NCBI GenBank assembly: GCA_016719855.1
Contig: JADJYH010000079.1
Location: forward strand, 92,445 to 156,444
Direction: 5' to 3'
DNA from: Saprospiraceae bacterium
GTDB taxonomy: Bacteria; Bacteroidota; Bacteroidia; Chitinophagales; Saprospiraceae
DNA: 64,000 bases
Translations under genes and position numbers: made by a program
Notes under the pieces: generated by a model
The model's database searches: none
What the model saw: only the letters and a program-made list of their open reading frames with translations
What the model was told of the DNA's origin: nothing
Shown here: piece after piece, positions 19,976 through 30,353 of the stretch
Layout of the letters: every line of letters begins with the position of its first letter
Numbering within the stretch: position 1 is the stretch's first letter

Positions 19976-21391
19976 TGAAACCACCCATCATCTATTGCAT
20001 CGAGGAATACGAGTATTACAACCCTTATGGAACCAGCCATGCGGCGACCAACGACCAAATCCATTTCTTGGTCCTACTCTACTGCCGGGAGGGCACGGTA
20101 CAGCTCGATTACAGCGTGTCCGAGCTGATGAAAGTTTATAAGAAGCACGAACCCAGGCTGTACCGTTATTTACAGAACCTTTTGGCCGATATAGAAGAAT
20201 TCTACAGCAGCCCAACCCTGCTCATCCGGGAGCTGGAGCGGGAGGGCTTCGATTTTTTTCGAGGTTGTTGGTTGCTTTTTTTTTGACCACGAAGACATGG
20301 AGCGCATCGCCAATTGGATAAAAAATCATGGAAAAAACAAGGGAATAAGGACCGCACAGGAAATCCAAAAATCCATGACCTCGGACGATTACGCCATGCA
20401 ATATGGTGAGTTTCTGAGCCTAAGAATGAGGTTGACCCGCAAGGTGTACGAGGCCCTGAAGGAGCTTGCGCTGGATTACCTGCCTACTTTCAACCTGTTG
20501 GAAACGAACCTGGTGCGCAGTTTCAACACCTGTATGAACAACTATGCCCATGGTGATGGTAGATATGGCGGTGTCGAAATGGGAGAAGCTGGACATTCAG
20601 GAGTATTACGAGCGGGAGAAGGACGGCGGACCAACTGTCCACCTTGGAGGGCCGCCAGTTTTATTTGAACTACCGCAAAGACCACCCGGTGAAAGGTTGC
20701 GAGGATAGCCCTATTTTTTGCGTGGAGATGATGGATATTTTGGAAGAATGGGAGTCGAGGGGCTGGAACAGGGTAAGGGTCTGGTACAAGCTGACCTGCG
20801 CCGAGGGAGAAATGTACGATGAAATTGATTTTGAATACCTGATACAGGAGGCCCTGCTGTACTTTCCGGACATTTATGACGATGCCATGAAATCCTTCCA
20901 CGCATCCAGTTCGCCAAGGCCAAGGCACCCGGCCATGCTGCATGGGCTTCAGCGAATGGGACACGACCTTACGCCCGTGCTGGCATCGTACTTGGCCAGC
21001 AGAGAAAAATTTCCTGCCCCATTTAAAGGAGGAAATGCGCCTCAGAAGGCGTTTCCCCGACGACAATCAACACTCCTACGAGGAAAAAAGGAAGTGGGAG
21101 GAGGATATCAGGGACCCACTATATGTGGAGGAGTTCCGGATCGTCAACTTCCTGCGTGATGGCTTGGTGAGCGAAGGTATGGCGGTCATCCTGCGGGCAC
21201 TGCCGGAGTTCCTTATCCGTGTCCCCAAATCCTATTTGCACTATATGGAGGACTGGTTGTTCAACACGTATATTGACCCCCTCAACGACCTCAACGACGA
21301 GTTGAAAATGGCCTTTGAATTGAGGCGGGGTATAAACGGAAGGATTGAAAAACCCGTTGTGCCATGTGTTCACGCTTTTTCAAAAGCTTAG
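19976..21391 (+). pseudogene. Unrecognised helical protein, several frameshifts
   Basis: The frames join into a protein of about 470 residues beginning MKPPIIYCIEEYEYYNPYG. It continues with DQIHFLVLLYCREGTVQLDY, ERIANWIKNHGKNKGIRTAQ, QFYLNYRKDHPVKGCEDSPI, RVWYKLTCAEGEMYDEIDF, LPHLKEEMRLRRRFPDD and PKSYLHYMEDWLFNTYIDPL, and ends GRIEKPVVPCVHAFSKA. No known family or motif was recognised. The composition is like the ordinary ~50% GC background, not the AT-rich blocks. Frame changes occur near 20265, 20560, 20650 and 20990-21010. Confidence 0.45.
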
Positions 21392-21536
21392 ACGGTGTTC
21401 GATTTTGGGTTTCGAGCGAAAAAGTTGCCAGAATTTTCCCGTTGGGGTTGCCACGCTTCCCATTCCAAAATCCCCGCATTTACTTGCGTGAATCTTCGAT
21501 TTCATGCGGACTATTCATGTTCGACCCTTTCAGGGT

Positions 21537-21747
21537 CTTAATTTTACTTTGTCACTTTAAGTTTTTGACTACAGGGGCAAAATATTTGTAGCATTTGAAT
21601 TTATACCCTGTTTTCAGCCCCAGCGGGGCGTAATATTTGTTGATTTGAGGAGGATATTTCGCCCCGCTAGGGCTGAAAACAGGGGTTTATGTCTTTTCTA
21701 CAAATTCAATCGCCCCGCTGGGGCTAAAGTGACAAAGTAGAATTAAG
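21537..21747. mobile_element. 211-bp element with 24-bp inverted ends and GGGGC palindromes
   Basis: The ends 21537-21560 and 21724-21747 are inverted repeats (22 of 24 matching), with the core TACTTTGTCACTTTA. Between them are several GCCCCAGCGGGGC-type palindromes and a TTTTCTACAAATTCAAT core, the same design as at 11341-11452. There is no ORF. It is likely a small non-autonomous element. Confidence 0.65.
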
Positions 21748-22123
21748 TTAACGATATTGCCCTTTAGGGGTCAGGGGCCAACTCCATGCCATCCCAAAAT
21801 CCATCAAATACGTGACTTAGACATGCCTCTCCAAATATTAAAAATAATTTTATTTTTTTTTCAATGTTTCAAAATAAAAAAATAAACCCTGGCGTTTCTC
21901 CCTCGTTCCGCCGCCAATAACCCGGTAAAAAGAGCGTCGCAACATACCATCAACCATCACGTCCGATTAAAAACCGCCCACAAGATGAAAAGGCCCATGG
22001 AAGGGCGCAAAAACAATTTTCCAACCTGGCAATTCGCAGATAATCAACGGATTACATCAAGAAATCAGCAACTAAAGTTCACTTCGGAAAGGGCAATAAC
22101 ACCGAAAAACGGCCCATTCGTCA
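21748..22123. other. Intergenic stretch, nothing recognised
   Basis: An AT-rich patch (21836-21890) and ordinary sequence were seen, with no coding signal, before the 21-bp array starts. Confidence 0.45.
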
Positions 22124-22345
22124 CTACCGTGCGGCCTGACGAGGCTACCGTGTGACCGAATTCGGCTACCGTGCAGCCTTCGAGGCTACCGTGCGGCCTT
22201 ACGAGGCTACCGTGCAGCCTTACGAGGCTACCGTGCGGCCTGACGAGGCTACCGAGCAGCCATACGAGGCTACCGTGCAGCCATACGAGGCTACCGTGTA
22301 ACCATACGAGGCTACCATGTGACCTGACGAAGCTACCGTGCGGCC
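22124..22345. repeat. 21-bp tandem array, about 10.6 units
   Basis: Units of 21 bases start with CTACCGTGCRGCC and end with ACGAGG. Unit 3 has 20 bases; the second half of each unit varies most (TTAC, TGAC, CATAC). It ends 64 bases before the start codon of the downstream gene. There are no spacers, so it is not a CRISPR. Confidence 0.95.
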
Positions 22346-22409
22346 AAATTTTCTTGCGGAAACAACAATCATCATAAACTTTATCAAATAATCTTTAAAA
22401 AAAATCAAA

Positions 22410-23366
22410 ATGGCAGCACCAAGATTCAATTGTTCCCAAGCCGTGTTCGTCGTAGTGGCCACCACCATACTCGACTCGATGGAGGAGTTCCTCGCCACCT
22501 TCACCCTATTCAAGGGAAAGTACATACTGGCCTGGATAACTGCCCGTAGGGCCGAGCTGGCCGCCGCCGAGGCCATGCCCGATGCCGCCGCACGCAAGGA
22601 GCAGTCCGAGACCCTGCGGGTCAGCCTCGTGAACCAGGTCGCCGCCCTCTGTGCCTTATGGCAGAACCTCAAGAGCTACATCACCGACGCCTTCGCCGCC
22701 GACGTGCTGGACATCAAGCTCAATGCCGCCGGGCATGCCAGGTACAAGGCCGCAGCCAGCAAGAACTGGACAGAGGCCAAGGCCATGTTCCTGTCCGCCA
22801 ATAACTTCATGACCGCAAACCTCGCCACCCTCACCGCCGGGGGCAACATGCCAGCAGGGTTCCCCGCAACCTTCGACACCGCACGCACCACCTTCAACAC
22901 CACCCTCGCCGACTACGAATCCAGCGTGGAGAGCGAACAAGTGGCCACCCAGGACAAGACCGATGCCTTCAATGCCGTGTACGACCTAATATCCCCCATG
23001 ACGAAGGATGGCCAGAAGCTGTACAGGAACAACGAGGCCGTCCGCACCCAGTTCGTGATCTCGCACGTGATCGCCCGCATCAGCGGCCCCGGCCTTGCAG
23101 GTGCCCGTGGCCTCGTCCTCGACATCACCGACAGCCAGCCCATCACCGGAGCCACCGCCACCCTCACCCTCATCACCGTAGACGAAGTCGCCACCGTCTA
23201 TACCGCCACCACCGACGACGGCGGGAACTACGTGCGGAATTGCCCATCGGGAAATTACAACCTCCAGTTCACGGCTCCCGGCTTCCAGCCAAGCCCCGTC
23301 AAGGTCATTACCATCGAGGTGGGCACCGTCAGCACCTTCAACGAGAAGCTGACGCCGGAAGCTTAA
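22410..23366 (+). CDS. Helical-domain protein with C-terminal CarboxypepD_reg-like domain
   Basis: A 318-residue protein without signal peptide. Residues ~1-225 are alpha-helical and Ala-rich (LAAAEAMPDAAARKEQSETL, LWQNLKSYITDAFAADVLDI). Residues ~235-318 form a carboxypeptidase regulatory-like beta-sandwich (GLVLDITDSQPITGATATL, DDGGNYVRNCPSGNYNLQFT, APGFQPSPVKVITIEVGTVS). The product at 54627-55704 has the same order of domains and similar key segments, so this is a small family. Codon use is strongly GC-ended, unlike most neighbours. The stop codon lies inside a 24-base inverted repeat, and a 21-bp array precedes the gene. The function is unknown; structural or adhesion roles are possible. 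Confidence 0.8.
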   Translation: MAAPRFNCSQAVFVVVATTILDSMEEFLATFTLFKGKYILAWITARRAELAAAEAMPDAAARKEQSETLRVSLVNQVAALCALWQNLKSYITDAFAADVLDIKLNAAGHARYKAAASKNWTEAKAMFLSANNFMTANLATLTAGGNMPAGFPATFDTARTTFNTTLADYESSVESEQVATQDKTDAFNAVYDLISPMTKDGQKLYRNNEAVRTQFVISHVIARISGPGLAGARGLVLDITDSQPITGATATLTLITVDEVATVYTATTDDGGNYVRNCPSGNYNLQFTAPGFQPSPVKVITIEVGTVSTFNEKLTPEA

Positions 23367-23385
23367 TTCTACTTTGTCACTTTAG
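23362..23385. repeat. 24-bp inverted repeat, third copy
   Basis: It is an exact reverse complement of 21724-21747. It overlaps the stop codon of the 22410 gene, so the array and gene lie between two perfect inverted 24-mers. Confidence 0.9.
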
Positions 23386-23587
23386 AATATTGAACATATC
23401 ACTTTGGAAAGTAGGGGGTTTGGGGGCGGAACGCCCCCAAAGGCTCCCTCCCCCGACGAGCCGCCGAAGGCCTGGCTGCTCGGCGGAGCCGAAAGTCTGA
23501 GCCAAAGGAGGGGGCAATTGTTCGTAAGTTCCTTGGTGAAGAAAGATTGCTTTCACGCTGAAACGTCATGAGCCAAAACTTTAAATT
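23386..23587. other. Intergenic stretch with GC-rich hairpin
   Basis: GGGGGCGGAACGCCCCC near 23411-23427 and a mirrored CCTCCCCC / GGAGGGGGC pair can fold. They probably end the transcripts of the two convergent genes. Confidence 0.4.
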
Positions 23588-26500
23588 TTATTCCACCAAC
23601 ACAAACCCCGCCCAATGATAGGGCGCATCGGGATATTTTTTCTTCATGTTGCTTTGAGCTGTTCGGAAGACATCGGGAATGGTCAGCCCGTTGGTTAACC
23701 ACTGCTGGTAAAAGTCCGTCATCAGTTCCCGGGTAGATTGGTCGTTGACCTTCCAAAGGCTCATCATCAGGTACTTCGCCCCAGCAATTTTGAACGCCCG
23801 TTGCAAACCATACACACCTTCGTTCCCTTCGATGTCACCCAGTCCCGTTTCACAGGCAGAGAGCACGACCAACTCAGTCCCCGACAAGTTCATTTGGCTG
23901 ATTTCATAGGCAGTGAGGATGCCATCTTCCCTGTTTTCAGGGGCTTTGCCAGTTGCCCAGGCTTGCTGCGCCCCGGCAAGTATCAGCCCGGAGCGAATCA
24001 TCGGATGCTCCGAAATTTTAAATACCGGCTCACCCCCCGCCCCTGAAGGGGAGTTCACCCGCACTTCCTTTGGATCCGGAAAAAAGAAGCCATGTGTGGC
24101 GATGTGGAGGATACTTGGCGAAGGGTAGTCTATTCCCAAACTTCGAAAAGATTCTTCTGAGGCGATGTAGCCAGTATCGAGTTGCGTAGCAAGGTGCGCT
24201 GCTTTGAGGATTCGGCTGATGTCATGTGCTTCCTTTGCCGTGCCGGGCAAGTAGTTCCAGGTGCCGCCCCTGCTGGTCGAATCTGCGTGGAAGGGCAGTT
24301 CATCCAGTTCAAGCGATGGCGACATGCTGCGGGTTGCAAAGTCTGTATTGACAGCAGCGATATCGCTGCTGTCCACCTCGTAACGTACACCGCCCACGAC
24401 GAATGCATCGTTCAAGGCATCTATGGTGGCATTTGGGATGACGAGTTGCCGGGTGCTGTTCATCAAAACCAATGGATGCTTGTCGGCGAAGGTTTGCCCG
24501 TCATTCATTGGGATAGCGCCGAGGTTAAGCTTGTGCAGCAACCCGGAGGGTGAGCAATAGACCGTTGTCGTTCCTTGCAGCAATCCATCCAAAGGCTGCC
24601 AAATCAAATCGTACAGCGACTTTTGCCCGCTTGTCGAATACAGGGCGTTGATGCCCCGGATATTGCCACCTTTTGTATTTTTCAGGAACGGTGCAATTTC
24701 CCGCTCCTCGAACAACGGTACGAACTGGGGAGCTTCATCACCTGGAAGTAGCACGAGGGCGGCGTACATGGTACTGTCAGTTCGTTTTTTGTTGTAATAC
24801 CGATAGTGGATGAACTCCACCGCCGCTTCGCCAGCCTTCAATTTTTGTTGTACTTCCTGCCAGCGCACCTGCTGCATGGCTTCGCCATAGCCTGCGACTG
24901 TCCTGGCAAGTTCTTTTTCGAGGTCGTTGGCTTTTGCTTCTAGTTCAGGCAGATTTTTTCGCTCGGCATTGGGCTTGGCGTATTCCGCGGCGAGGCGCCG
25001 CTCGTAGGATTTTAGCAGGTTGAAATTTTCGGTGGCGGTATTATCTGTAAGGGCTAGCCGCTTGATTTGGTTAGAGGTGTTCAGCAAGAAGCCTTTATAG
25101 AACAGGATGTTATCGTAACATACGGGGTGGATGCGAGCGCCTTTGTCGGCAGTTATTTGAGCGAAAGACAGCATTTGGGCCTGGCTTTCTGAAAATTTAT
25201 TTAAGTAGTTGTTTAATTCCCGCTGAGACATATAGAGTATGCCACTGGTTATCAGGGATTGATGCAGTTGGGCAAGTTCCTCGAACAGTGGCTCGGATTT
25301 CTCATAATTGCCCATGTCCTTATATAAATTTGCCCTGCCCGTTAAGTTCCTCGGATAATCGGGATATTCCCCCCTTCCCCATATTTTTTTGCTGATGGTG
25401 TCGGCTTCGAAGTAGAGCAGCTCGGCTTTTTCATAGTTGCCCGTGGAATGGTAAAAACCTGCCAGGTCGTTCAAATGCTCGGCACCGGTGCAAGTGCAAT
25501 ATTCTTTTCTTGGTTTATTTTCCCAACCGGGTTTTGCCTGGAGGAAGAGCTGCTCGGCTTTGTCATAATTGCCCATGTCTTTGTACAAAAACGCCAGGTT
25601 GGCTAAACTCCCTAAATTTTCGGGAGCGTCTTTTCCAAAGACTTTTTCCCGGATGTGTATGCCTTCCAAAAAGAGCAACTCGGCTTTTTCATAGTTGCCC
25701 ATTGTATGGTAAAGACTCGCCAGCCCGCTCAGACTTTCGCCATATTTGGGAGACTCTTTTCCATGCACTTTCTCCTGAATGTCTCTCACCTCCAACAAAA
25801 GTTGTTCGGCTTTTTCAAAATTGCCTAACATCTTCAAAAAACCCACCAAGTTGTTCGCACATAGGATGTAATCGCCATGCTCTTTTCCCAACGCTTTTTC
25901 AAAGGTGCCTAAGCTTCCCAATAAAGCGGCTCAACTTTTTCATATTTGCCCATTGAATGATATAGATTCGCCAGGTTGTCCAGACCCCAGCCATATTCGT
26001 TAGACACTGTTCCCTTCACTTTTCCCCAGCTATGGAGGGCTTTAAAACAAAACTCCTCGGCTTTTTCATACTTGGCCAAGTCCAGGTACAAGTTGAACAA
26101 AATGTTCGAATTTATCGCATAAGTGGCATTCTCCTTTCCAAGGGTTTTTTCAAATATAGCATGGGCTTTCAAAGAAAGCTCCTCGGCTTTTTCAAAGTTG
26201 CCCATCCTACCGTACGTATACGCAAGGTTGTCGAGGATCATGGCATAATTGGAATTCTCTTTTCCGAACGCTTTTTCCCCGGCTTCTAAGGCTTCCAAAT
26301 AAAGCTGCCTGGCTTTCTCCTGGTTGCCCATCTTTTGATTCATATCCGCCAGGTTTCTTAAACTCCGCACATAATCTCGATGCTCCTTTCCCAGCGCTTT
26401 TTCCCAAGAGCCTACGGCTTCCGAATAAAGCGACTCGGCTTTTTCATAATTGCCCATGATTTTATAAAAAACAGCCAAGTTGTCAAGACCCCTGGCATAA

Positions 26501-26961
26501 TCTGGATCCTCTTTCCCCAACACTTTTTCCCTGATGCCAAGGACTTCCCAATAAAGCCGCTCGGCTTTTTCAAAGTCGCCCCTGCCAAAGTACAAAACCG
26601 CCAGGTTGTTCAAACTCCACGCATAATCGCGATGCTCTTTCCCCAGTGCTTTTTCCCGGATATCTCTGGAATCTATGTACCACTTTTCCGCTTCCGGGGT
26701 ATCGCCTTTATAATCAAGCACCCGGCCATGATTAAAACAGCAACTTCCATACGCTGCTGACTCAGGACCTAATTTATCCAGGGCGAGTTTTTCCGCAACG
26801 GTACTGACTTCCAGGGCTTTGCCAAAATCGCTCTGCCCGGTGAGGGTGCGGGAGACTTGGATGAGACTGTCCACCTGGCGGATAACTGCAGCCGTATCCA
26901 CTACTTGGGAGCTACCAAGAAGCGGGGGCAGCATCAGCCCGAAAAGAATCGAAGGTTTCAT
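23588..26961 (-). CDS. TPR-CHAT caspase-like protease (one frameshift)
   Basis: Two frames form one protein of about 1124 residues. A signal peptide (MKPSILFGLMLPPLLGSSQ) precedes more than a dozen TPR units of the GNYEKAE.LY.EAL.I.EK.LGKEH type (~residues 40-600). The C-terminal CHAT domain has the catalytic His in HIATHGFFF and Cys in VVLSACETGLG, followed by GVYGLQRAFKIAGAKYLMMS and VNDQSTRELM. CHAT proteins are caspase-related cysteine peptidases. Adding one T near 25914 joins PLYWEA to LGTFEKALGKEH, so the break is likely a short homopolymer error. The gene follows an anti-sigma-like and an ECF sigma gene, a common Bacteroidota arrangement, which suggests stress-controlled expression. 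The substrate is unknown. Confidence 0.88.
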
Positions 26962-26991
26962 AAAAATGTGGTTTGGTTAGTGGAAAAGACT

Positions 26992-27876
26992 TCATTTTTT
27001 GACTCCACCGATGGTGAACTTTCCAGCGTACATTAATTCATTATCCTGTTCGATGGTAAAGTAATAAAGCCCAGGTAGGAATTTCAGCCTTTGCCGTACT
27101 TCAAAAGCCGAACCGACAGCATCTTTTTTCAATTCCAGCGGTAAAGAGATCAGCGGCTTAGCGACATCCTTATTATTGAAGATAGCCAAAACAGGCTCGA
27201 AGGGCGGCTCCCCGGAAGGGCCTTCCAGCACCCCGGCAAAACGAACCGAAGTTTCTCCTTTCTTATCCGGTGTAAATTCTGCACTATTGGAAGGGCTGGT
27301 CATCGAAAAGGTCAAGCCCTCGAAACTCCTTAATCCGCTGCTGACAAGTGCTTCCATGGAAGGGTTGGGGATAAAATCTGCCGGGTCTGCCTCGGCGATG
27401 TATGAGTTTTCTTTTGGTTTCTGTTTTGGAGGAACGGATTCTTTTGGAATCTCTACTGGGATGGTATCAGCTTTTACTCCAGCTCCAGGTGCAGAAGGCT
27501 GCACAGTAGGTTGAGTTTCACCAGGCTTCTTTGTTGGCTGGTCGGGTGGTGATTGGAGCCAATACCAAATCACAATCCCAACGAGGACAATGCCAAAAAA
27601 AATTATCCATTTCCACAGGCTATTCGAGAAGCTGGGTTTTGGTTTGAAGGACGGTTCGTCCGGCGGCAGACCTTCTTCCATCACTTGCGCCAAAGCGGAA
27701 CGCAGCCGCCAACGTCCTGGGTCGCTGAAATTATCCTGTAATTCCTGATGCAATTCGACTTCCCTACGAAAAATTTCGTCCTCGGCCATGCGACGTTCCA
27801 CTTCCCGGCGCTTTTCTTCGGGAAGGGTTCCGTCCAAATATGCTTCTATCAAGTCGAAAAGGTCAAATTTTTCCAT
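26992..27876 (-). CDS. Anti-sigma-like single-pass membrane protein
   Basis: The 294-residue protein begins MEKFDLFDLIEAYLDGTLPE and EKRREVERRMAEDEIFRREV, the short helical region typical of Bacteroidota anti-sigma factors, without an obvious zinc-binding HxxxCxxC. A membrane helix (LWKWIIFFGIVLVGIVIWYW) lies near residues 87-107. A Pro-rich linker follows, then a beta-rich extracytoplasmic domain ending LKFLPGLYYFTIEQDNELMY. It starts 8 bases after the ECF sigma gene and is followed by TPR-CHAT, so it most likely binds the sigma factor inside the cell and senses a signal outside. This role is inferred from position and layout. Confidence 0.75.
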   Translation of the reverse strand: MEKFDLFDLIEAYLDGTLPEEKRREVERRMAEDEIFRREVELHQELQDNFSDPGRWRLRSALAQVMEEGLPPDEPSFKPKPSFSNSLWKWIIFFGIVLVGIVIWYWLQSPPDQPTKKPGETQPTVQPSAPGAGVKADTIPVEIPKESVPPKQKPKENSYIAEADPADFIPNPSMEALVSSGLRSFEGLTFSMTSPSNSAEFTPDKKGETSVRFAGVLEGPSGEPPFEPVLAIFNNKDVAKPLISLPLELKKDAVGSAFEVRQRLKFLPGLYYFTIEQDNELMYAGKFTIGGVKK

Positions 27877-27884
27877 GATGTTGA

Positions 27885-28457
27885 TTAACCGTTGCGTAAC
27901 TCCTGGTATTCGGGGCAGCTTTTAACCAATTCCGTCAGATGCTCCTTGCACATGAATTTCCGGCGACGGGCATAGCCCACACTGGCAAAACCCATGGTTT
28001 TGGCTATCTCCTCCATGGGCAACTTTTGAAAAAAGAGCAAAAGCAATTTTTGGCAATCCTTGCCCAAACGTGCAAAGGCTTTGTCGTAGAGGTTCCGTTG
28101 CTCCAAGGCTGCATAATCCAGGTCAGGCAAATCGTCTGCTTTGTATTTGGCATCATCGGGGATTGTTACCTCCGAGAAAGATTTTTTTTGCAGGCGGCTG
28201 CCCCACAGGTTCCTGCAAATGCCATAAATATAGGTGCTGAACTGGCTGGTAAGCTGAAAATCGGGATGCTTCGCCTTTTCATAGATGACCATCACCGCAT
28301 CCTGAAATACGTCCTTGGCGTCATCCGATGTGCCGCCGTTTTGCTGTATCAAATTGCTGATGGCTGGAAAATTCTTTTGGTACATCTGCCTCAGCAAGAT
28401 GGGGTCGCCCTGTAAAATAGCGGCGACATAGTCGGCGGTTACCAAAGGTGCTTCCAT
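27885..28457 (-). CDS. ECF-type RNA polymerase sigma factor
   Basis: A 190-residue sigma-70 family protein. Region 2 covers about residues 20-90 (LRQMYQKNFPAISNLI, DAKDVFQDAVMVIYEKA, STYIYGICRNLWGSRL). Region 4 covers about 120-180 (LGKDCQKLLLLFFQKLPMEE, IAKTMGFASVGYARRRKFMC). Region 3 is absent, as in the ECF group. It is the first gene of an operon with an anti-sigma-like protein and a TPR-CHAT protein. It has a TAnnTTTG promoter upstream and probably controls the operon and other genes in response to an envelope signal. Confidence 0.93.
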   Translation of the reverse strand: MEAPLVTADYVAAILQGDPILLRQMYQKNFPAISNLIQQNGGTSDDAKDVFQDAVMVIYEKAKHPDFQLTSQFSTYIYGICRNLWGSRLQKKSFSEVTIPDDAKYKADDLPDLDYAALEQRNLYDKAFARLGKDCQKLLLLFFQKLPMEEIAKTMGFASVGYARRRKFMCKEHLTELVKSCPEYQELRNG

Positions 28458-28490
28458 GAAAAAATAGGTTAGCTCGAAAGCCGATGGTTA

Positions 28491-28498
28491 CAAATGTA
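28491..28498 (-). promoter_or_regulatory. Promoter -7 box for the ECF sigma operon
   Basis: TACATTTG on the minus strand matches TAnnTTTG, 34 bases before the start at 28457. No clear -33 TTG was found. Confidence 0.5.
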
Positions 28499-28700
28499 AT
28501 AAAAGCAGTTTGGCTACTACGGAAATCAGTCCAAATTTCTTCAAAGCCGGGCTTTGGTATTTTATTTCAAAAACTTTAGTCAGGGTGTGTAACATCCGGC
28601 AAGGTGGTCAAATGTATCCTCGTCAACCTGATAAAACAGGAAAACATTCACCTCATTTCTTCATCTCGGTAGTTCAATGAACTGCTTAAATCATGTAACT

Positions 28701-30242
28701 ATGAAAAAGTTTAAACTCTTCTCCATTGCAGCGCTTTTAGCGCTTTCTTTCACGCTCTCCGCCCAACCACCTTGCACCAACTACGCCTTATCATTCAATG
28801 GCGTAAATAGTTATGTACAAATTTCAGATGCCCCATCGCTTAGTCCCTGTCCAACCTGCCCTTACACGGTCGAATTATGGGTCTTGCGGGAGGATGCCGA
28901 TGGGCTTCAGCACATCTTCGGCAAGCGAACTGGTTGCAATAACCCAAGTGATTTTTACCAAATGTGTTTTGATCCGTTCTTGAATTGGGGTAATACTACT
29001 ATGGGATCGGCTTACACCAACATTTACCTGCCGCTAAATTCGTGGCACCATTTGGCAGGCGTTTTTGACGGCGCTCAGTTTCGGTTTTACTATGATGGGA
29101 ACTTAGCTGCCACCGGTTCGGGAAGCATAGGCGATGGCACCGGCGCTGTACTCAAATTTGCCACTTCGGGTACTTGTCCAAACAGTCAGTATTTTGGAGG
29201 CAAAATGGATAATGTGTATTTCTGGAATGCCGCACGCACAGAAGCGGAAATCCAAGCCGACATGCTTGGATGCATCGACGGCACGGAACCGGGATTGGCC
29301 GGTGCCTGGAACTTTGATGAAGGCAGCGGCGGCATCGCGCACGACCTCAGTCCCAACAATAATCATGGTACATTGATTAATGGCCCGGCTTGGGTAACTT
29401 CTACGCTGCCATGCTGCGAGCAGCCGCCCTGCCCGGATGCCGACATGGATGGCTTCACTGATTCGGACTGCGGCGGCACGGATTGCGACGACAACGATGC
29501 TTCGGTAAACCCCGCCGCCACGGAAGTCTGCAACGTCGTGGACGACGACTGCGATGGCCTGGTAGATGAAGATGGCGTTTGCTGCGATGATCCCGACGGC
29601 GACGGCGTCTGCGTCGAGGAGGACAACTGCCCGAACGACGCCAATCCTGGCCAGGAGGACAACGATAGCGATGGCGCAGGTGATGCTTGCGACGACGACG
29701 ACGACAACGATGGCATCGCCGACGATTGCGACTCCGAGCTGTTCGTGGACAACTATATCTTCACAGGGTTTGGAAATCTACCTGCATCGTGGATTTGCGG
29801 CAACAACAATGACAAAGTATTCGTGTGCCATGTGCCACCGGGCAACCCAGGCAATGCAAACACGATTTGCATCAGCCCGAATGCCGTACAAGTCCACCTC
29901 GACCACGGCGATTATTTAGGCGAATGCACTTGCACCGGTCAGAACCTAAGCCTGCCCGGCGCCAACGGTGGCTTTGCTGAACTGGATGAACAGGAAATTG
30001 AGATGTTTCCCAATCCTGCTAGCAAGAAAGTTACATTCCACCTGCACGGCTTCAGGGACGAAGTGGCTGAAGTGACCCTGTTTGATTATTCCGGTAAAGC
30101 CGTTTGGCAAACCACCCTGGAGGAAGGGCAGTACGAACTGACGCTCGACCTTTCCGGCAGCGACTACGTAAGCGGGATTTACTTCGTCAAAGTGAGTTCT
30201 GCCAGCAACGTGCTGACGAAGCGGTTGGTGGTTTCCAGATAA
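28701..30242 (+). CDS. Secreted LamG-type protein with calcium-binding repeats and T9SS signal
   Basis: The start is placed at the ATG at 28701, where a signal peptide begins (MKKFKLFSIAALLALSFTLS); the ATG at 28677 would hide it. The 513-residue product has a LamG/concanavalin-like domain (YALSFNGVNSYVQIS, YTVELWVLREDADG, GAWNFDEGSGGIAHDLSPNN), then a MopE-like metal-binding stretch (DSDCGGTDCDDNDASVNPAA), thrombospondin type 3-like Asp-rich repeats, a Cys-containing module (DKVFVCHVPPGNPGNANTIC), and the sorting domain EIEMFPNPASKKVTFHLHGF to KRLVVSR. The LamG part suggests carbohydrate or surface binding. The last ~500 bases are nearly identical to those of the next gene. Confidence 0.9.
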   Translation: MKKFKLFSIAALLALSFTLSAQPPCTNYALSFNGVNSYVQISDAPSLSPCPTCPYTVELWVLREDADGLQHIFGKRTGCNNPSDFYQMCFDPFLNWGNTTMGSAYTNIYLPLNSWHHLAGVFDGAQFRFYYDGNLAATGSGSIGDGTGAVLKFATSGTCPNSQYFGGKMDNVYFWNAARTEAEIQADMLGCIDGTEPGLAGAWNFDEGSGGIAHDLSPNNNHGTLINGPAWVTSTLPCCEQPPCPDADMDGFTDSDCGGTDCDDNDASVNPAATEVCNVVDDDCDGLVDEDGVCCDDPDGDGVCVEEDNCPNDANPGQEDNDSDGAGDACDDDDDNDGIADDCDSELFVDNYIFTGFGNLPASWICGNNNDKVFVCHVPPGNPGNANTICISPNAVQVHLDHGDYLGECTCTGQNLSLPGANGGFAELDEQEIEMFPNPASKKVTFHLHGFRDEVAEVTLFDYSGKAVWQTTLEEGQYELTLDLSGSDYVSGIYFVKVSSASNVLTKRLVVSR

Positions 30243-30353
30243 AATCGCTGGTTTCGGTTTTCCAAATCAATTAAAAATTGGTAGTGGCAATCTTTAGCTG
30301 TACGGACATTCCGCAATAGTCGAAGATTGCCACTACCACAAACACAATGCATT

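Noticed and set aside
22124..22345. CRISPR array
   Set aside because: The 21-bp units are directly adjacent with no unique spacers, and no cas genes are present.
22220..22672. 150-codon minus-strand ORF with heptapeptide repeats
   Set aside because: It arises from the 21-bp array and runs antisense into the 22410 gene.
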